The notes: generated by a model not told the origin, from the letters alone. A stretch of DNA of 64,000 bases from Melioribacter roseus P3M-2 (GCF_000279145.1 NC_018178.1:1736001-1800000), one strand, 5' to 3'. Positions 46,336-56,512 are shown, numbered from the stretch's first letter. Translations and numbers: made by a program.

Positions 46336-47314
46336 ATGAAAACGATAAGTATTATGCTATTACTTTTTCTAAGTAAAATCTGCATTGCTCAGATCAATAT
46401 TGAATATTTAAATGATGTACCGGCAGAATTCAAAGAAAAGTATTATAGCCAAAAACGTAATTACAATCCGTTGCAGGTTGGAAATGTTTGGCAGTATTAT
46501 GCTCCTGAAGACAAGAGTTATATAACAACGTGTGTAGTGAAGGATAGCATAATTAATGGTAAAAGATATTTTAAGAAAATATACTATAAAATTAATCCGC
46601 TAAGTAACGACCTTGTCTGCTGGGAAAGAAACGATACTGTAAGCGGCGTAACCTTTATGCTCGATTTTGAGGATGTAAATGGAAACGGAGATTATACGGA
46701 AGAATTACCCGTTGATAGTTTGGAAAATCCCTGGTGGTCACGTTATATAACTTACAAATATTCGTTTACCGTTCCGAACCCTTTCTCATTACCCTGGTCA
46801 AAAATCTACACTTGTTAAAGATACAAATTGGGTAATATTAGAGGGAGATACAGTGATTAGCCACAGAATTGAAATACTGGAGTTATTCTGGTGGGAAGAA
46901 ATAATAGAGAGTTTCGGAACATTTTTTTTTAGTCTTGAATCCCCGCTTAGCTACTGTACCGGAGCAATTATTAACGGGCGTAAATATGGAACGATTGTAA
47001 GCGTTGAGGATAATAAAAATCAATCTCTGCTTTCAGAATTTTATCTGAATAATAATTATCCGAACCCGTTTAATCCCACAACTACTATTAATTATTCCGT
47101 TCCTCAAAACAAAAACGGCAATTCATATTTTCATGTAAGGCTGATAGTTTATGACCCTCTAGGAAGAGAAGTAGCTGTTCTGGTTAATGAATCAAAACCA
47201 CCCGGTAACTACAGTACTGTTTTTAATGCACAGAATCTTCCCAGCGGAGTTTATTACTACTCATTAATATCTGGCTCTACAATAATTACAAAATCAATGG
47301 TTTTAGTAAAATGA
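46336..47314 (+). pseudogene. frameshifted T9SS cargo gene, sorting domain C-like
   Basis: Two frames belong to one gene. The first (46336-46818) has a signal peptide (ending CIAQ) and DVPAEFKEKYY, YNPLQVGNVWQYYAP and DVNGNGDYTEE, then stops. From the A5 run at 46800-46804, removal of one base continues as SKSTLVKDTNWVILEGDTV into the second frame. That frame carries NNYPNPFNP (about 47055) and a Por sorting domain ending SMVLVK, with a final segment almost identical to type C. Full length would be about 325 residues. Whether this is decay, a switch or a sequencing error is open. The stop overlaps the next start (ATGA). Confidence 0.8.
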
Positions 47315-48186
47315 AATCAATTTATTTAACAATTTTATTCGTATTCTTAACATCAATTATGTTTGCTCAGTATGATGACCCGTATCAGTTTTTTCCGGCT
47401 AATTTAGGCGACCATTGGGAATATACGAGGGCGGGAGGAGACCTGCATTATACAGTACTGCGCGATTCGATAGACCCGAAAGACAGCAGCAGGTTTATAT
47501 TCTTTTATGATCCGCCTTTGTATTACGGCGCTAATTATAGAATAGACAGGAATTATAATGTTTTCAACGTTCCTCAATTTGATAACCGGCATTTATATAA
47601 ATTAAATGCACAGGTAGGTGAACGGTGGGTTGTTATAGTTGAAGATTCCAGCAAGTGGGAAGAATCGATGGTAAGCGGAATTTATGAGGGGTATGTATTC
47701 GGGAAACGCACATTAATAAAGGAGATTCAACATTTTCAACTATGGATAAGACCGGATTCTCTTATTGATACAACTTTCCTTGATGTAGAAAAATTAGCTT
47801 ACGGATTTGGACGTATATCAAGAGAAAATTATGTATTACAACCTCTTTTATTGAGAGGCTGCAGAATAAACGGAGTAACTTATGGTATAGTTGATGTAAA
47901 AGACGAGGCTACTCCGATACCATCCGGTTTTGTTCTCTTTCAGAATTACCCCAATCCGTTTAATCCTTCAACTATTATTCGATATAAAGTGTCTGCTGCC
48001 GGGAAGATTACTCTAAAAGTCTACGACATGCTTGGAAGGGAAATCATAACACTTGTTAACGAAGAAAAGCAGCCAGGAATTTACGAGGTAAAATTCGATG
48101 GAACTGGATTGCCAACGGGCATATATTTTTACCAAATGATTACAAATGAAGCTATACAAACAAAAAAAATGATACTACAAAAGTAA
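47311..48186 (+). CDS. T9SS-exported protein of unknown function, paralogue 2, sorting domain type B
   Basis: A 291-residue protein with a signal peptide (ending IMFAQ) and a mature domain nearly identical to the one at 14575 (FPANLGDHWEYTRAGGD onward). Its sorting domain, after QNYPNPFNP, is of a different type (PSTIIRYKVSAAGKITLKVY...KKMILQK). The boundary between shared and unshared sequence falls exactly at the YPNPFNP codons. It overlaps the preceding cargo gene by ATGA and is followed after 32 bases by the metalloprotease gene. No catalytic motif is recognised. Confidence 0.88.
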   Translation: MKSIYLTILFVFLTSIMFAQYDDPYQFFPANLGDHWEYTRAGGDLHYTVLRDSIDPKDSSRFIFFYDPPLYYGANYRIDRNYNVFNVPQFDNRHLYKLNAQVGERWVVIVEDSSKWEESMVSGIYEGYVFGKRTLIKEIQHFQLWIRPDSLIDTTFLDVEKLAYGFGRISRENYVLQPLLLRGCRINGVTYGIVDVKDEATPIPSGFVLFQNYPNPFNPSTIIRYKVSAAGKITLKVYDMLGREIITLVNEEKQPGIYEVKFDGTGLPTGIYFYQMITNEAIQTKKMILQK

Positions 48187-48218
48187 TAACATCATATTAA
48201 CAAAATTCGGGGGCTAAA

Positions 48219-50394
48219 ATGAAAACGCTAAAATATATTGTAACTTTGTATATTACTATATCTTTCCATTTGTTTGCACAAGTATACAATTGTGTTACTG
48301 TATCAGTACAAGAAGTTCCGGCGCAATCAAAAGGAAGATGGCTTCCTTCCGAAGGGACAATAAATGTATTAATTATCTTCGCGGAATTTCCAGATGACAA
48401 CTATGATATTAATAATATGAGATGGGTTAAAAAGCAACTCTCCTCAAAATATGAATAATTGGGTCGATCAAACATGGTCAGCTAACCCTACTCAAGGTTC
48501 GCTAACCCATTATTTTAACGAAATGTCCGGCAACAAGCTTCATTTTATTGGAAAGGAAGTTCACGTAATTGCACCGCATACAAGAGACTGGTATATGAAT
48601 AATTACACCAGTAATCGAAGAGGCAATATTCAAAAAGAAATAATCCAACAACTTGATACAACATGGGATTTTGCCGAGTTTGATAACTGGGATTGGGTAA
48701 GTGATTATACATATTATAATAATGCCGATACATACGTTGATATGATCATTTTTGTCTGGAGGAATATTTCAGAAGATTTAAATGATCCCGATCAAGGTTT
48801 AATAGATTTAGGATTTATAAGCAATTATGGTGATTTGGGAAATATAGGAATTATTAATGTGGACAACAACCAGAGGAAAATAGCAACGTCATTTGGTGGA
48901 GGTGACTCAATACCATACGGTTCCGGTGTGACAGTAAGAAATTATTTAACCGAGGACCCATTCAGAAATGTAATACATGAATTTTCTCATTATTTAATTG
49001 GTAACAACGATTATCATAATGGTTTCGGTTTCTGGGGAATGTTATCTGCCTGGGGGATAAGAACATATGTAGCTAATGCGTGGGAAAGATACCGTTTGGG
49101 CTGGACTTCAGATTCTACAACATATACAATAAATAATACGACACAGACTCTTACGGGAAGAACCCTCAGCGATTTCGTAACAGGAGGAAATGCTTATAGA
49201 TTTGTGATTAATTCATCATCACAAGAATATTTTTTCATAGAAAATCATCAAAAATTATCGTATTGGGAAAATAATGCTCCTTTCTGGGGTTCTCATGATG
49301 GAAGTGTTGAAAACGGTATTTATGTGATCAGAAAAGTCGGAGCTCCAAATCGAACAAATCCATCCTCATGGCTGCAGCTTATTCCTGCAGATGGACGTTA
49401 CAATTGGGAAGTAAATCAAGCAGTAGACAATCCTTGGGGCTCTGGTCAATTGCCTGTCTTTAAGCAATTAATTCAAAATAAAACGAGCGGATATCATGAT
49501 AATCAATATATTCCTTTTAGCTATGCAGGTTTAATAAGTCCTCAGCCAATTCATTTTACAGAAAATCCTGTTACTCAGGAACCTGTAGTAGATATACGAT
49601 TTCATGGTGATGGTAACGACGCATTTCGTATAGGTTATAATCAAGTATTTTCTCCATGGAGTAACCCAAACAATCAAAGAGCGGCAAATCAAACAACAGC
49701 GTTTGGTTTTGAAATAACAAATTTCAGCAATGGTGTATATACGTTAAATATTTATGTAAATACTGCTGAAAATGCATCTCCTTCAATACCCCAAAACTTA
49801 CACTTAACATTCTCAGACCCCGACCACCCATCGTTAGCCTGGGATTTAAATACGGAACCGGATATATCAAGTTACAAAATATACCGCAGTTATGATAATT
49901 CATCTTTTTATTTAGCCGGCGTAGTATCTCATCCAACAAACACATTTATCGATTATGAAATAAGTTATACAAAACCAATATGGGAAAAATCAGTGAAATA
50001 TTATGTTGTCGCAGTTGATAATACTAATTTAACTTCTGTACCAAGCAATCAGGTTGAAACAGCAGGAATTATGCAAGATCCATTACCGAAGTTAAATGCA
50101 AATAATTTTTCTGAAGTATATAGCGAGAAGTATAATTTTAGTTTATTTAAAAACTATCCCAATCCGTTTAACCCATCTACTACAATAGAATATTATTTGC
50201 CCAAAAGCGGAAAAGTTACTATAAAAATATTCGATTCTCTCGGTAAAGAAATAGAGACGCTTGTTAATGAACATAAACAAGCTGGACATTATCAAGTAAT
50301 CTTTAATGCAAGGAATCTGCCAAGCGGAGTTTATTATTACTCATTAATATCTGGCTCTACAATAATTACAAAATCAATGGTTTTAATTAAATGA
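48219..50394 (+). pseudogene. frameshifted T9SS-exported HExxH metalloprotease, copy 1, sorting domain type C
   Basis: The first frame (48219-48458) carries the signal peptide (ending HLFAQ) and stops after MRWVKKQLSSKYE. The rest (from MNNWVDQTW at 48451) continues in another frame for 647 residues. Compared with the intact copy at 51305, one extra base lies in the AAAAAG stretch (A5 at 48429-48433, where the other copy has AAAGG). The mature part has NVIHEFSHYLIGNND (zinc site), an FN3-like domain (about SLAWDLNTEPDISSYKIYRS) and a type C sorting domain identical, except one residue, to that of the kelch protein. Without correction the enzyme loses its export signal. Confidence 0.85.
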
Positions 50395-51272
50395 AATCAA
50401 TTTATTTAACAATTTTATTTGTATTCTTAACATCAATTATTTTAGCTCAGTATGATGACCCGTATCAATTTTTTCCGGCTAATTTAGGCGACCATTGGGA
50501 ATATACATGGGCGGGAGGAGACCTGCATTATACAGTACTGCGCGATTCGATAGACCCGAAAGACAGCAGCAGGTTTATATTTTTTTATGATCCGCCTTTG
50601 TATTATGGCGCTGATTATAGAATAGACAGGAATTATAATGTTTTCAACGTCCCTCAATTCGATAACCGACATGTCTACAAATTAAATGCACAGGTAGGTG
50701 AACGGTGGGTTGTTATAGTTGAAGATTCCAGCAAGTGGGAAGAATCGATGGTAAGCGGAATTTATGAGGGGTATGTATTTGGGAAACGCACATTAATAAA
50801 GGAGATTCAGCATTTTAAACTTAAACTTTGGACAAAGCCAGATTCTCTTATTGATACAACTTTTCTTGATGTAGAAAAATTAGCTTACGGATTTGGTCTT
50901 ATATCAAATGAGAATTATGTATTACAACCTCTTTTATTGAGAGGCTGCAGAATAAACGGAGTAACTTATGGTATAGTTGATGTAAAAGACGAGTCTACTA
51001 CTGTCCCATCCAGTTTTGTTCTCTTTCAAAATTACCCCAATCCGTTTAATCCTTCAACTATTATTCGATATAAAGTATCTGCTGCCGGGAAGATTACTCT
51101 AAAAGTCTACGACATGCTTGGAAGGGAAATCATAACACTTGTTAACGAAGAAAAGCAGCCAGGAATTTACGAGGTAAAATTCGATGGAACTGGATTGCCA
51201 ACGGGCATATATTTTTACCAAATGATTACAAATGAAGCTATACAAACAAAAAAAATGATACTACAAAAGTAA
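50391..51272 (+). CDS. T9SS-exported protein of unknown function, paralogue 3, sorting domain type B
   Basis: A 293-residue protein with a signal peptide (ending IILAQ), nearly identical to those at 47311 and 14575. Differences include TWAGGD for TRAGGD and HFKLKLWTKPDS for HFQLWIRPDS (two extra residues). The sorting domain is type B, identical to that of 47311. It overlaps the upstream protease stop by 4 bases and is followed after 32 bases by the second protease copy. This makes a tandem repeat unit of about 3.08 kb. Confidence 0.88.
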   Translation: MKSIYLTILFVFLTSIILAQYDDPYQFFPANLGDHWEYTWAGGDLHYTVLRDSIDPKDSSRFIFFYDPPLYYGADYRIDRNYNVFNVPQFDNRHVYKLNAQVGERWVVIVEDSSKWEESMVSGIYEGYVFGKRTLIKEIQHFKLKLWTKPDSLIDTTFLDVEKLAYGFGLISNENYVLQPLLLRGCRINGVTYGIVDVKDESTTVPSSFVLFQNYPNPFNPSTIIRYKVSAAGKITLKVYDMLGREIITLVNEEKQPGIYEVKFDGTGLPTGIYFYQMITNEAIQTKKMILQK

Positions 51273-51304
51273 TAACATCATATTAACAAAATTCGGGGGC
51301 TAAA

Positions 51305-53479
51305 ATGAAAACGCTAAAATATCTTGTAACTTTGTATATTACTATATCTTTCCAATTGTTTGCACAAGTATACAATTGTGTTACTGTATCAGTACAAGAA
51401 GTTCCGGCGCAATCAAAAGGAAGATGGCTTCCTTCCGAAGGAACAGTAAATGTATTAATTATCTTCGCGGAATTTCCAGATGACAACTATGATATTAATA
51501 ATACAAGATGGGTTAAAGGCAACGCTCCTCAAAATATGAATAATTGGGTCGATCAAACATGGTCAGCTAACCCTACTCTAGGTTCGCTAACTCATTATTT
51601 TAACGAAATGTCCGGCAACAAGCTTCATTTTATTGGAAAAGAAGTTCACGTAATTGCACCGCATACAAGAGATTGGTATATGAATAATTACATCAGTAAT
51701 CGAAGAGGCAATATTCAAAAAGAAATAATCCAACAACTTGATACAACATGGGATTTTGCTGAGTTTGATAACTGGGATTGGGTAAGTGATTATACATACT
51801 ATAATAATGCCGATACATACGTTGACATGATCATTTTTGTCTGGAGAAATATTTCAGGAGATTTAAGTAATCCCTATCAAGGTTTAATAGATTTAGGATT
51901 TGTAAGCAATTATGGTGATTTGGGAGATATAGGAATTATTAATGTGGACAACAACCAGAGGAAAATAGCAACGTCATTTGGTGGGAGGGATTCAATACCA
52001 TACGGTTCCGGTGTGACAGTAAGAAATTATTTAACCGAGGACCCATTCAGAAATGTAATACATGAATTTTCTCATTATTTAATTGGTAACAACGATTATC
52101 ATAATGGCTTCGGTTTCTGGGGAATGCTTTCAGCTTGGGGGATAAGAACATATGTAGCTAATGCGTGGGAAAGATACCGTTTGGGCTGGATTTCAGATTC
52201 TACAACATATACAATAAATAATACGACACAGACTCTTACGGGAAGAAACCTCGGCGATTTCGTAACAGGAGGAAATGCTTATAGATTTGTGATTAATTCA
52301 TCATCACAAGAATATTTTTTCATAGAAAATCATCAAAAATTATCGTATTGGGAAAATAATGCTCCTTTCTGGGGTTCTCATGATGGAAGTGTTGAAAACG
52401 GTATTTATGTAATCAGAAAAGTCGGTTCTCCAAATCGAACAAATCCATCCTCATGGCTGCAGCTTATTCCTGCAGATGGACGTTACAATTGGGAAGTAAA
52501 TCAAGCAGTAGACAATCCGTGGGGCTCTGGTCAATTGCCTGTCTTTAAGCAATTAATTCCAAATAAAACGAACGGATATCATGATAATCAGTATATTCCT
52601 TTTACTTATGCAGGTTTAATAAGTCCTCAGCCAATTCATTTTACAGAAAATCCTGTTACTCAGGAACCTGTAGTAGATATACGATTTCATGGTGATAGTA
52701 ACGACGCATTTCGTATAGGTTATAATCAAGTATTTTCTCCATGGAGTAACCCAAACAATCAAAGAGCAGCAAATCAAACAACACCGTTTGGTTTTGAAAT
52801 AACAAATTTCAGCAATGGTGTATATACGTTAAATATTTATGTAAATACCGCTGAAAATGCATCTCCTTCAAAACCGCAAAATCTACACTTTACATACACA
52901 GATCCCGACCATCCATCGTTAGCCTGGGATTTAAATACGGAACCGGATATATCAAGTTACAAAATATACCGCAGTTATGATAATTCATCTTTTTATTTAG
53001 CCGGCGTAGTATCTCATCCAACAAACACATTTATCGATTATGAAATAAGTTATACAAAACCAATATGGGAAAAATCAGTGAAATATTATGTTGTCGCAGT
53101 TGATAATACTAATTTAACTTCGGTACCAAGCAATCAGGTTGAAATCGCAGGAATTATGCAAGATCCATTACCGAAGTTAAATGCAAATAATTTTTCTGAA
53201 GTATATAGCGAGAAGTATAATTTTAGTTTATTTAAAAACTATCCCAATCCGTTTAACCCCGCTACGAAAATCAGATTTAGCTTGCCCGAAGCGAGCTTTG
53301 TTACACTGAAAGTATATGATGTGCTTGGCAGAGAAATAAAAGAATTGGTAAACGAAGTTAAACCGTCCGGAGAATATGAAGTTGAATTTAACGGAAGTAA
53401 TTTGCCGAGCGGCACATATGTTTACAAACTAACCGCAGGAAAATATTCTGCAGTCGGTAAAATGACTTTGATGAAATAA
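51305..53479 (+). CDS. T9SS-exported HExxH metalloprotease, copy 2, sorting domain type A
   Basis: A 724-residue protein with a signal peptide (ending QLFAQ), a mature protease domain with zinc motif in FRNVIHEFSHYLIGNNDYH (about 253-271), then GFWGMLSAWGIRTY in the position of the conserved Met-turn region. It is reminiscent of M6/immune inhibitor A-like peptidases but with one extra residue between HExxH and the G-x-x-D element. An FN3-like domain (about 520-615) and a type A sorting domain follow; the latter is almost identical in DNA to that of 14575. It probably degrades extracellular protein or acts on the cell surface. A strong terminator follows. Confidence 0.88.
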   Translation: MKTLKYLVTLYITISFQLFAQVYNCVTVSVQEVPAQSKGRWLPSEGTVNVLIIFAEFPDDNYDINNTRWVKGNAPQNMNNWVDQTWSANPTLGSLTHYFNEMSGNKLHFIGKEVHVIAPHTRDWYMNNYISNRRGNIQKEIIQQLDTTWDFAEFDNWDWVSDYTYYNNADTYVDMIIFVWRNISGDLSNPYQGLIDLGFVSNYGDLGDIGIINVDNNQRKIATSFGGRDSIPYGSGVTVRNYLTEDPFRNVIHEFSHYLIGNNDYHNGFGFWGMLSAWGIRTYVANAWERYRLGWISDSTTYTINNTTQTLTGRNLGDFVTGGNAYRFVINSSSQEYFFIENHQKLSYWENNAPFWGSHDGSVENGIYVIRKVGSPNRTNPSSWLQLIPADGRYNWEVNQAVDNPWGSGQLPVFKQLIPNKTNGYHDNQYIPFTYAGLISPQPIHFTENPVTQEPVVDIRFHGDSNDAFRIGYNQVFSPWSNPNNQRAANQTTPFGFEITNFSNGVYTLNIYVNTAENASPSKPQNLHFTYTDPDHPSLAWDLNTEPDISSYKIYRSYDNSSFYLAGVVSHPTNTFIDYEISYTKPIWEKSVKYYVVAVDNTNLTSVPSNQVEIAGIMQDPLPKLNANNFSEVYSEKYNFSLFKNYPNPFNPATKIRFSLPEASFVTLKVYDVLGREIKELVNEVKPSGEYEVEFNGSNLPSGTYVYKLTAGKYSAVGKMTLMK

Positions 53480-53506
53480 GGCGAATAATTGATTAATAGA
53501 AATTAG

Positions 53507-53548
53507 CGGAGAGCAATATATGATTATGAATGATGCTCTCCGTTTTTT
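53507..53548 (+). terminator. terminator at the end of the T9SS cargo island
   Basis: Stem CGGAGAGCA / TGCTCTCCG (53507-53515 and 53534-53542) with a loop of 18 bases, followed by TTTTTT. Confidence 0.85.
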
Positions 53549-53614
53549 ATATATGTATTTAATATAACACAGCTATGAAATCTTTGTGATGATCCATTAG
53601 TAAATCCATTATAT

Positions 53615-53707
53615 CTTTACGGAAGTCTGAAAGTAACCCACTCGCCCGAATATGCGAAATTCGCAAACAGAATAATAAATTTGTTCGACGGACGCGTTGT
53701 GAATTGA
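53615..53707 (+). pseudogene. 3' remnant of an ABC transporter ATPase gene
   Basis: In frame it reads LYGSLKVTHSPEYAKFANR and then IINLFDGRVVN before a stop at 53705. This is the characteristic end of MacB/LolD-type ATPases (the switch His of VTHSPEYA, then the LFDGRV end). No start or Walker motifs are present upstream. The rest of the gap 53480-54024 holds only the terminator and AT-rich sequence. Confidence 0.7.
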
Positions 53708-53986
53708 AACCGGAATTTATTACTTTGTTTTAATCATATAATAGTTTTATTCCGGATCGGATGGACAGCTAAAAGTACAAACGCGATAAATATGAATAAT
53801 AATTCTTATCCGCCATTCATGCTATACGCTGCATTAATGATTCTGCGAAAATCAACGCTAATACATTTCCATATAAAAAATTACTTTGTTTAATAATAAT
53901 TTATTCTGTTCTCAATAATTATGGACACACTCAAATATCTGATGCTCGTTAGAGAATTCCCACTAAAATTTAAATAAAATTTAGAT

Positions 53987-53994
53987 TATCTTTG
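53987..53994 (+). promoter_or_regulatory. putative TAnnTTTG -7 element upstream of the aldo/keto reductase gene
   Basis: TATCTTTG ends 30 bases before the chosen start at 54025, with GGAGGG just before that start. Confidence 0.45.
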
Positions 53995-54024
53995 TATGGT
54001 TATTTTTCAAGAAACGGAGGGAAA

Positions 54025-55017
54025 ATGGAATATTTAGCTTCCGGAAACAGATACGACAAAATGAAATACAACCGCTGCGGGAAGAGCGGCTTAAAACTAC
54101 CGGCAATTTCATTGGGATTGTGGCATAACTTTGGCGGAGTCGACGTTTTCGAAAACGGGCGGGCTATTGTACGCCGCGCGTTCGATCTCGGCATTACTCA
54201 TTTCGATCTGGCAAACAATTACGGACCGCCTCCGGGCTCCGCAGAAGAAAACTTCGGGGTCATTTTGAAAAAAGATTTGAAGCCTTACAGAGACGAATTA
54301 ATCATTTCCACAAAGGCGGGATGGGGAATGTGGCCGGGCCCTTACGGAGACTTCGGCTCGCGTAAGTATTTGATCGCATCCCTCGATCAAAGCCTTAAAA
54401 GAATGGGATTGGAGTATGTCGATATTTTTTATCATCATCGTCCCGACCCTGAAACTCCTCTGGAAGAGACAATGGGCGCGCTCGACCAGATTTTAAGAAG
54501 CGGAAAAGCTTTGTATGTGGGAATTTCACAATACAAGCCCGAACAAACCAAAAAAGCGGTCGACATTCTGAAGCAGATGGGGCATCATTTGTTAATTCAT
54601 CAACCGCGTTACAGCATGTTCGACAGATGGATCGAAGAAGGGCTTACGGACGTGCTCGAAAAGGAAGGAGTCGGAGCCATTGTATTTTCTCCGCTGGAGC
54701 AGGGACTTCTTACCGATAAATATTTAAAGGGAATTCCCGAGGGTTCGCGCGCTTCCAAACCGTGGGGCTTTTTGAAACCGGACAGAATTACGCAGGATAA
54801 ACTGGAAAAAGTGGAAAAACTGAACGAGCTTGCCTCGCGCAGAAATCAATCGTTGGCTCAAATGGCAATCGCATGGGTATTGCGCAAACCGGTTATTACT
54901 TCGGCGTTAATCGGCGCAAGCAAAGTAGAACAGGTTGAAGACGCAGTCAAAGCGCTCGACAATCTTGAATTCAGTTCGGAAGAGCTGAACGAAATAGAGA
55001 AAATATTAACGGAATAA
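54025..55017 (+). CDS. aldo/keto reductase, YghZ (glyceraldehyde 3-phosphate reductase) type
   Basis: About 330 residues. ATG 54025 follows GGAGGG and fits the family start (YxxMxYxRCGxSGLKLP); the frame extends to a TTG at 53992 without support. Catalytic Tyr lies in HFDLANNYGPPPGSAEENFG (about 65-84), Lys in ISTKAGWGMWPGPYGDFGSRK and His in YHHRPDP. The NADPH-binding C-terminus GASKVEQVEDAV is present. YghZ-type enzymes reduce methylglyoxal or L-glyceraldehyde 3-phosphate. It is followed by bacterioferritin after 27 bases, possibly as a stress-response pair. Confidence 0.92.
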   Translation: MEYLASGNRYDKMKYNRCGKSGLKLPAISLGLWHNFGGVDVFENGRAIVRRAFDLGITHFDLANNYGPPPGSAEENFGVILKKDLKPYRDELIISTKAGWGMWPGPYGDFGSRKYLIASLDQSLKRMGLEYVDIFYHHRPDPETPLEETMGALDQILRSGKALYVGISQYKPEQTKKAVDILKQMGHHLLIHQPRYSMFDRWIEEGLTDVLEKEGVGAIVFSPLEQGLLTDKYLKGIPEGSRASKPWGFLKPDRITQDKLEKVEKLNELASRRNQSLAQMAIAWVLRKPVITSALIGASKVEQVEDAVKALDNLEFSSEELNEIEKILTE

Positions 55018-55044
55018 CTCACAAAATAATTGGGAGATGTAAAA

Positions 55045-55509
55045 ATGAAAGGAGATGCAAAATTACTCGATGTATTAAACGATTTATTGGCTGACGAATT
55101 AACAGCCATTAGCCAGTATATGGTTCATTCCGAAATGTGCGAACAATGGGGATACGGAAAATTGCACGAAGCCATCGAAAAACAGGCAATCGACGAAATG
55201 CATCATGCCGAATGGCTCATTCAAAGAATTCTGTTTCTCGAAGGCACTCCGGTCGTAAACAAACTGAAAAAAATGAAAATCGGTAAGTCGGTTCCAGATT
55301 TTATCAACAACGACCAGGAAGCCGAAGCTGATGCGGTAAAAGCTTATAACGACGCCATTGCTCTAGCGCGTAAAGTAGGCGACGAATCGACCGCCGAATT
55401 GTTGACCAAAATTCTTAAAATGGAAGAAGGACACGTCGAATGGGCGGAAAAACAACGCGTTCAAATCGAACAGATGGGCCTCGACGGATACCTCTCTAAT
55501 CAGGTCTAA
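55045..55509 (+). CDS. bfr: bacterioferritin
   Basis: About 154 residues. ATG 55045 is chosen because GGGAGA lies upstream; the alternative TTG at 55030 is unsupported. The ferroxidase ligands Glu (LLADELTAISQYM, about 18), Glu and His (DEMHHAEWLIQRI, about 51-54), Glu (QEAEADAV region) and Glu/His (KMEEGHVEWAE, about 127-130) are all present. The family's haem-binding Met is probably that in IDEMHHAEW. It stores iron as a ferric core and detoxifies peroxide. Length is standard. Confidence 0.95.
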   Translation: MKGDAKLLDVLNDLLADELTAISQYMVHSEMCEQWGYGKLHEAIEKQAIDEMHHAEWLIQRILFLEGTPVVNKLKKMKIGKSVPDFINNDQEAEADAVKAYNDAIALARKVGDESTAELLTKILKMEEGHVEWAEKQRVQIEQMGLDGYLSNQV

Positions 55510-55553
55510 GGATACTAACACGGCATGATTTGTAACGGAGTGTGAAAATTAAA

Positions 55554-55618
55554 AGCCGCTGAGTCCGCTAAAAAAACAGGGGATAACTTGATCTCGTCCT
55601 TTAGCGAACTTGGCGGTT
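55554..55618. repeat. long imperfect hairpin with GCGGTTAA arm
   Basis: CCGCTGAGTCCGCTAAA pairs with TTTAGCGAACTTGGCGG (14 of 17 positions) across a 30-base loop. Related fragments are at about 4571-4596 and 40262-40312. It lies downstream of bacterioferritin. Confidence 0.6.
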
Positions 55619-55714
55619 AATTATATTATTATTGGAATGAAACTATAAGAAAAGTATCGGAACTGCATTTGCCGAACTATTTTTTTAAGCGGATGCTAAG
55701 TAAAAGAGGAACGC

Positions 55715-56251
55715 ATGAATTTCAAAGTAATAAAAAGCAATATAGTTTTCGAAGGGAAAGTATTCAGCGTAAAAGTCGACGATATTCAGTATAACGGCAG
55801 CGGTAATCTGGCAACGCGTCAGGTTGCAGTTCATCCGGGAGGAGCCGTCGTACTCCCATTGAAGTCGAACGGGAAGATTATTTTTGTAAAACAATTCAGA
55901 TATCCTCATAACGAATTTGTCGTAGAATTGCCCGCCGGAAAACTCGATAAAGGCGAAGACCCCGAAAAATGCGCCGTTAGAGAACTAAAAGAAGAAACAG
56001 GCTATTCGCCGGAGAAAGTCGTGAAATTAGGTAAGATTTATACAACGCCGGGATTCTGCAATGAAACGCTTCATATTTATCTTGCCGAAAATTTAACCGA
56101 AGGAGAACATGCGCGCGAAGAAGGCGAAGAGGATATGGAACTAATCGAAATGACTCTTCAGGAAGCCGAAGAAAAGATACGCAACGGCGAAATAGTAGAC
56201 GCCAAGACAATCAGCGGACTGATGATGTTCAAGCTTTATAACCAAGATTAG
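55715..56251 (+). CDS. Nudix hydrolase, ADP-ribose pyrophosphatase type
   Basis: A 178-residue protein. The Nudix box is complete in GKLDKGEDPEKCAVRELKEE followed by TGY (about 73-95), with the proline of the ADP-ribose subgroup in the TTPGFCNETLHIYLA segment downstream. It hydrolyses ADP-ribose or similar nucleoside diphosphates. The start follows AGAGGAA. The C-terminus runs directly into a CCAAGATT repeat stretch at 56240; the stop is 56249-56251. Confidence 0.92.
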   Translation: MNFKVIKSNIVFEGKVFSVKVDDIQYNGSGNLATRQVAVHPGGAVVLPLKSNGKIIFVKQFRYPHNEFVVELPAGKLDKGEDPEKCAVRELKEETGYSPEKVVKLGKIYTTPGFCNETLHIYLAENLTEGEHAREEGEEDMELIEMTLQEAEEKIRNGEIVDAKTISGLMMFKLYNQD

Positions 56252-56330
56252 CAAGATTAAATATTGCCAAGATTAACAAGATTGTTTATTACCAAGATTG
56301 GCAAATTGGCAAGATTACAAAATTTGCTTT
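56240..56330. repeat. CCAAGATT-type short tandem repeats
   Basis: Loose tandem units (ACCAAGATTAGCAAGATT, GCCAAGATTAACAAGATT, ACCAAGATTGGCAAATTGGC) start within the last codons of the Nudix gene. A shorter stretch of the same type lies just after the M16 gene at 4117-4155. Confidence 0.65.
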
Positions 56331-56336
56331 GCCCAG

Positions 56337-56492
56337 GAGTCGGGCGTTAGGAGTTCGGGTATGCGGAAGCGCTGGCGTTCTTTGTTGTATAACTTTTAAT
56401 GACAAACAAATAACTCCAAAACGAAGAACCCCAAAACCAAGAACGTTGAACTCCAAAACGACGAACGTTGAACCCCGGAACAAATAACCGCA
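56337..56492. repeat. GAACcCCAAAAC-type short repeat array, copy 3
   Basis: Contains GCGTTCTTTGTTGTATAA followed by CAAATAACTCCAAAAC, GAAGAACCCC, GAACGTTGAACTCC and similar units, as at 4799 and 35213. It ends 20 bases before the stop codon of murI on the minus strand. No gene lies in 56252-56512. Confidence 0.7.
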
Positions 56493-56512
56493 AACAAAAC
56501 AGCTTTCCGATA

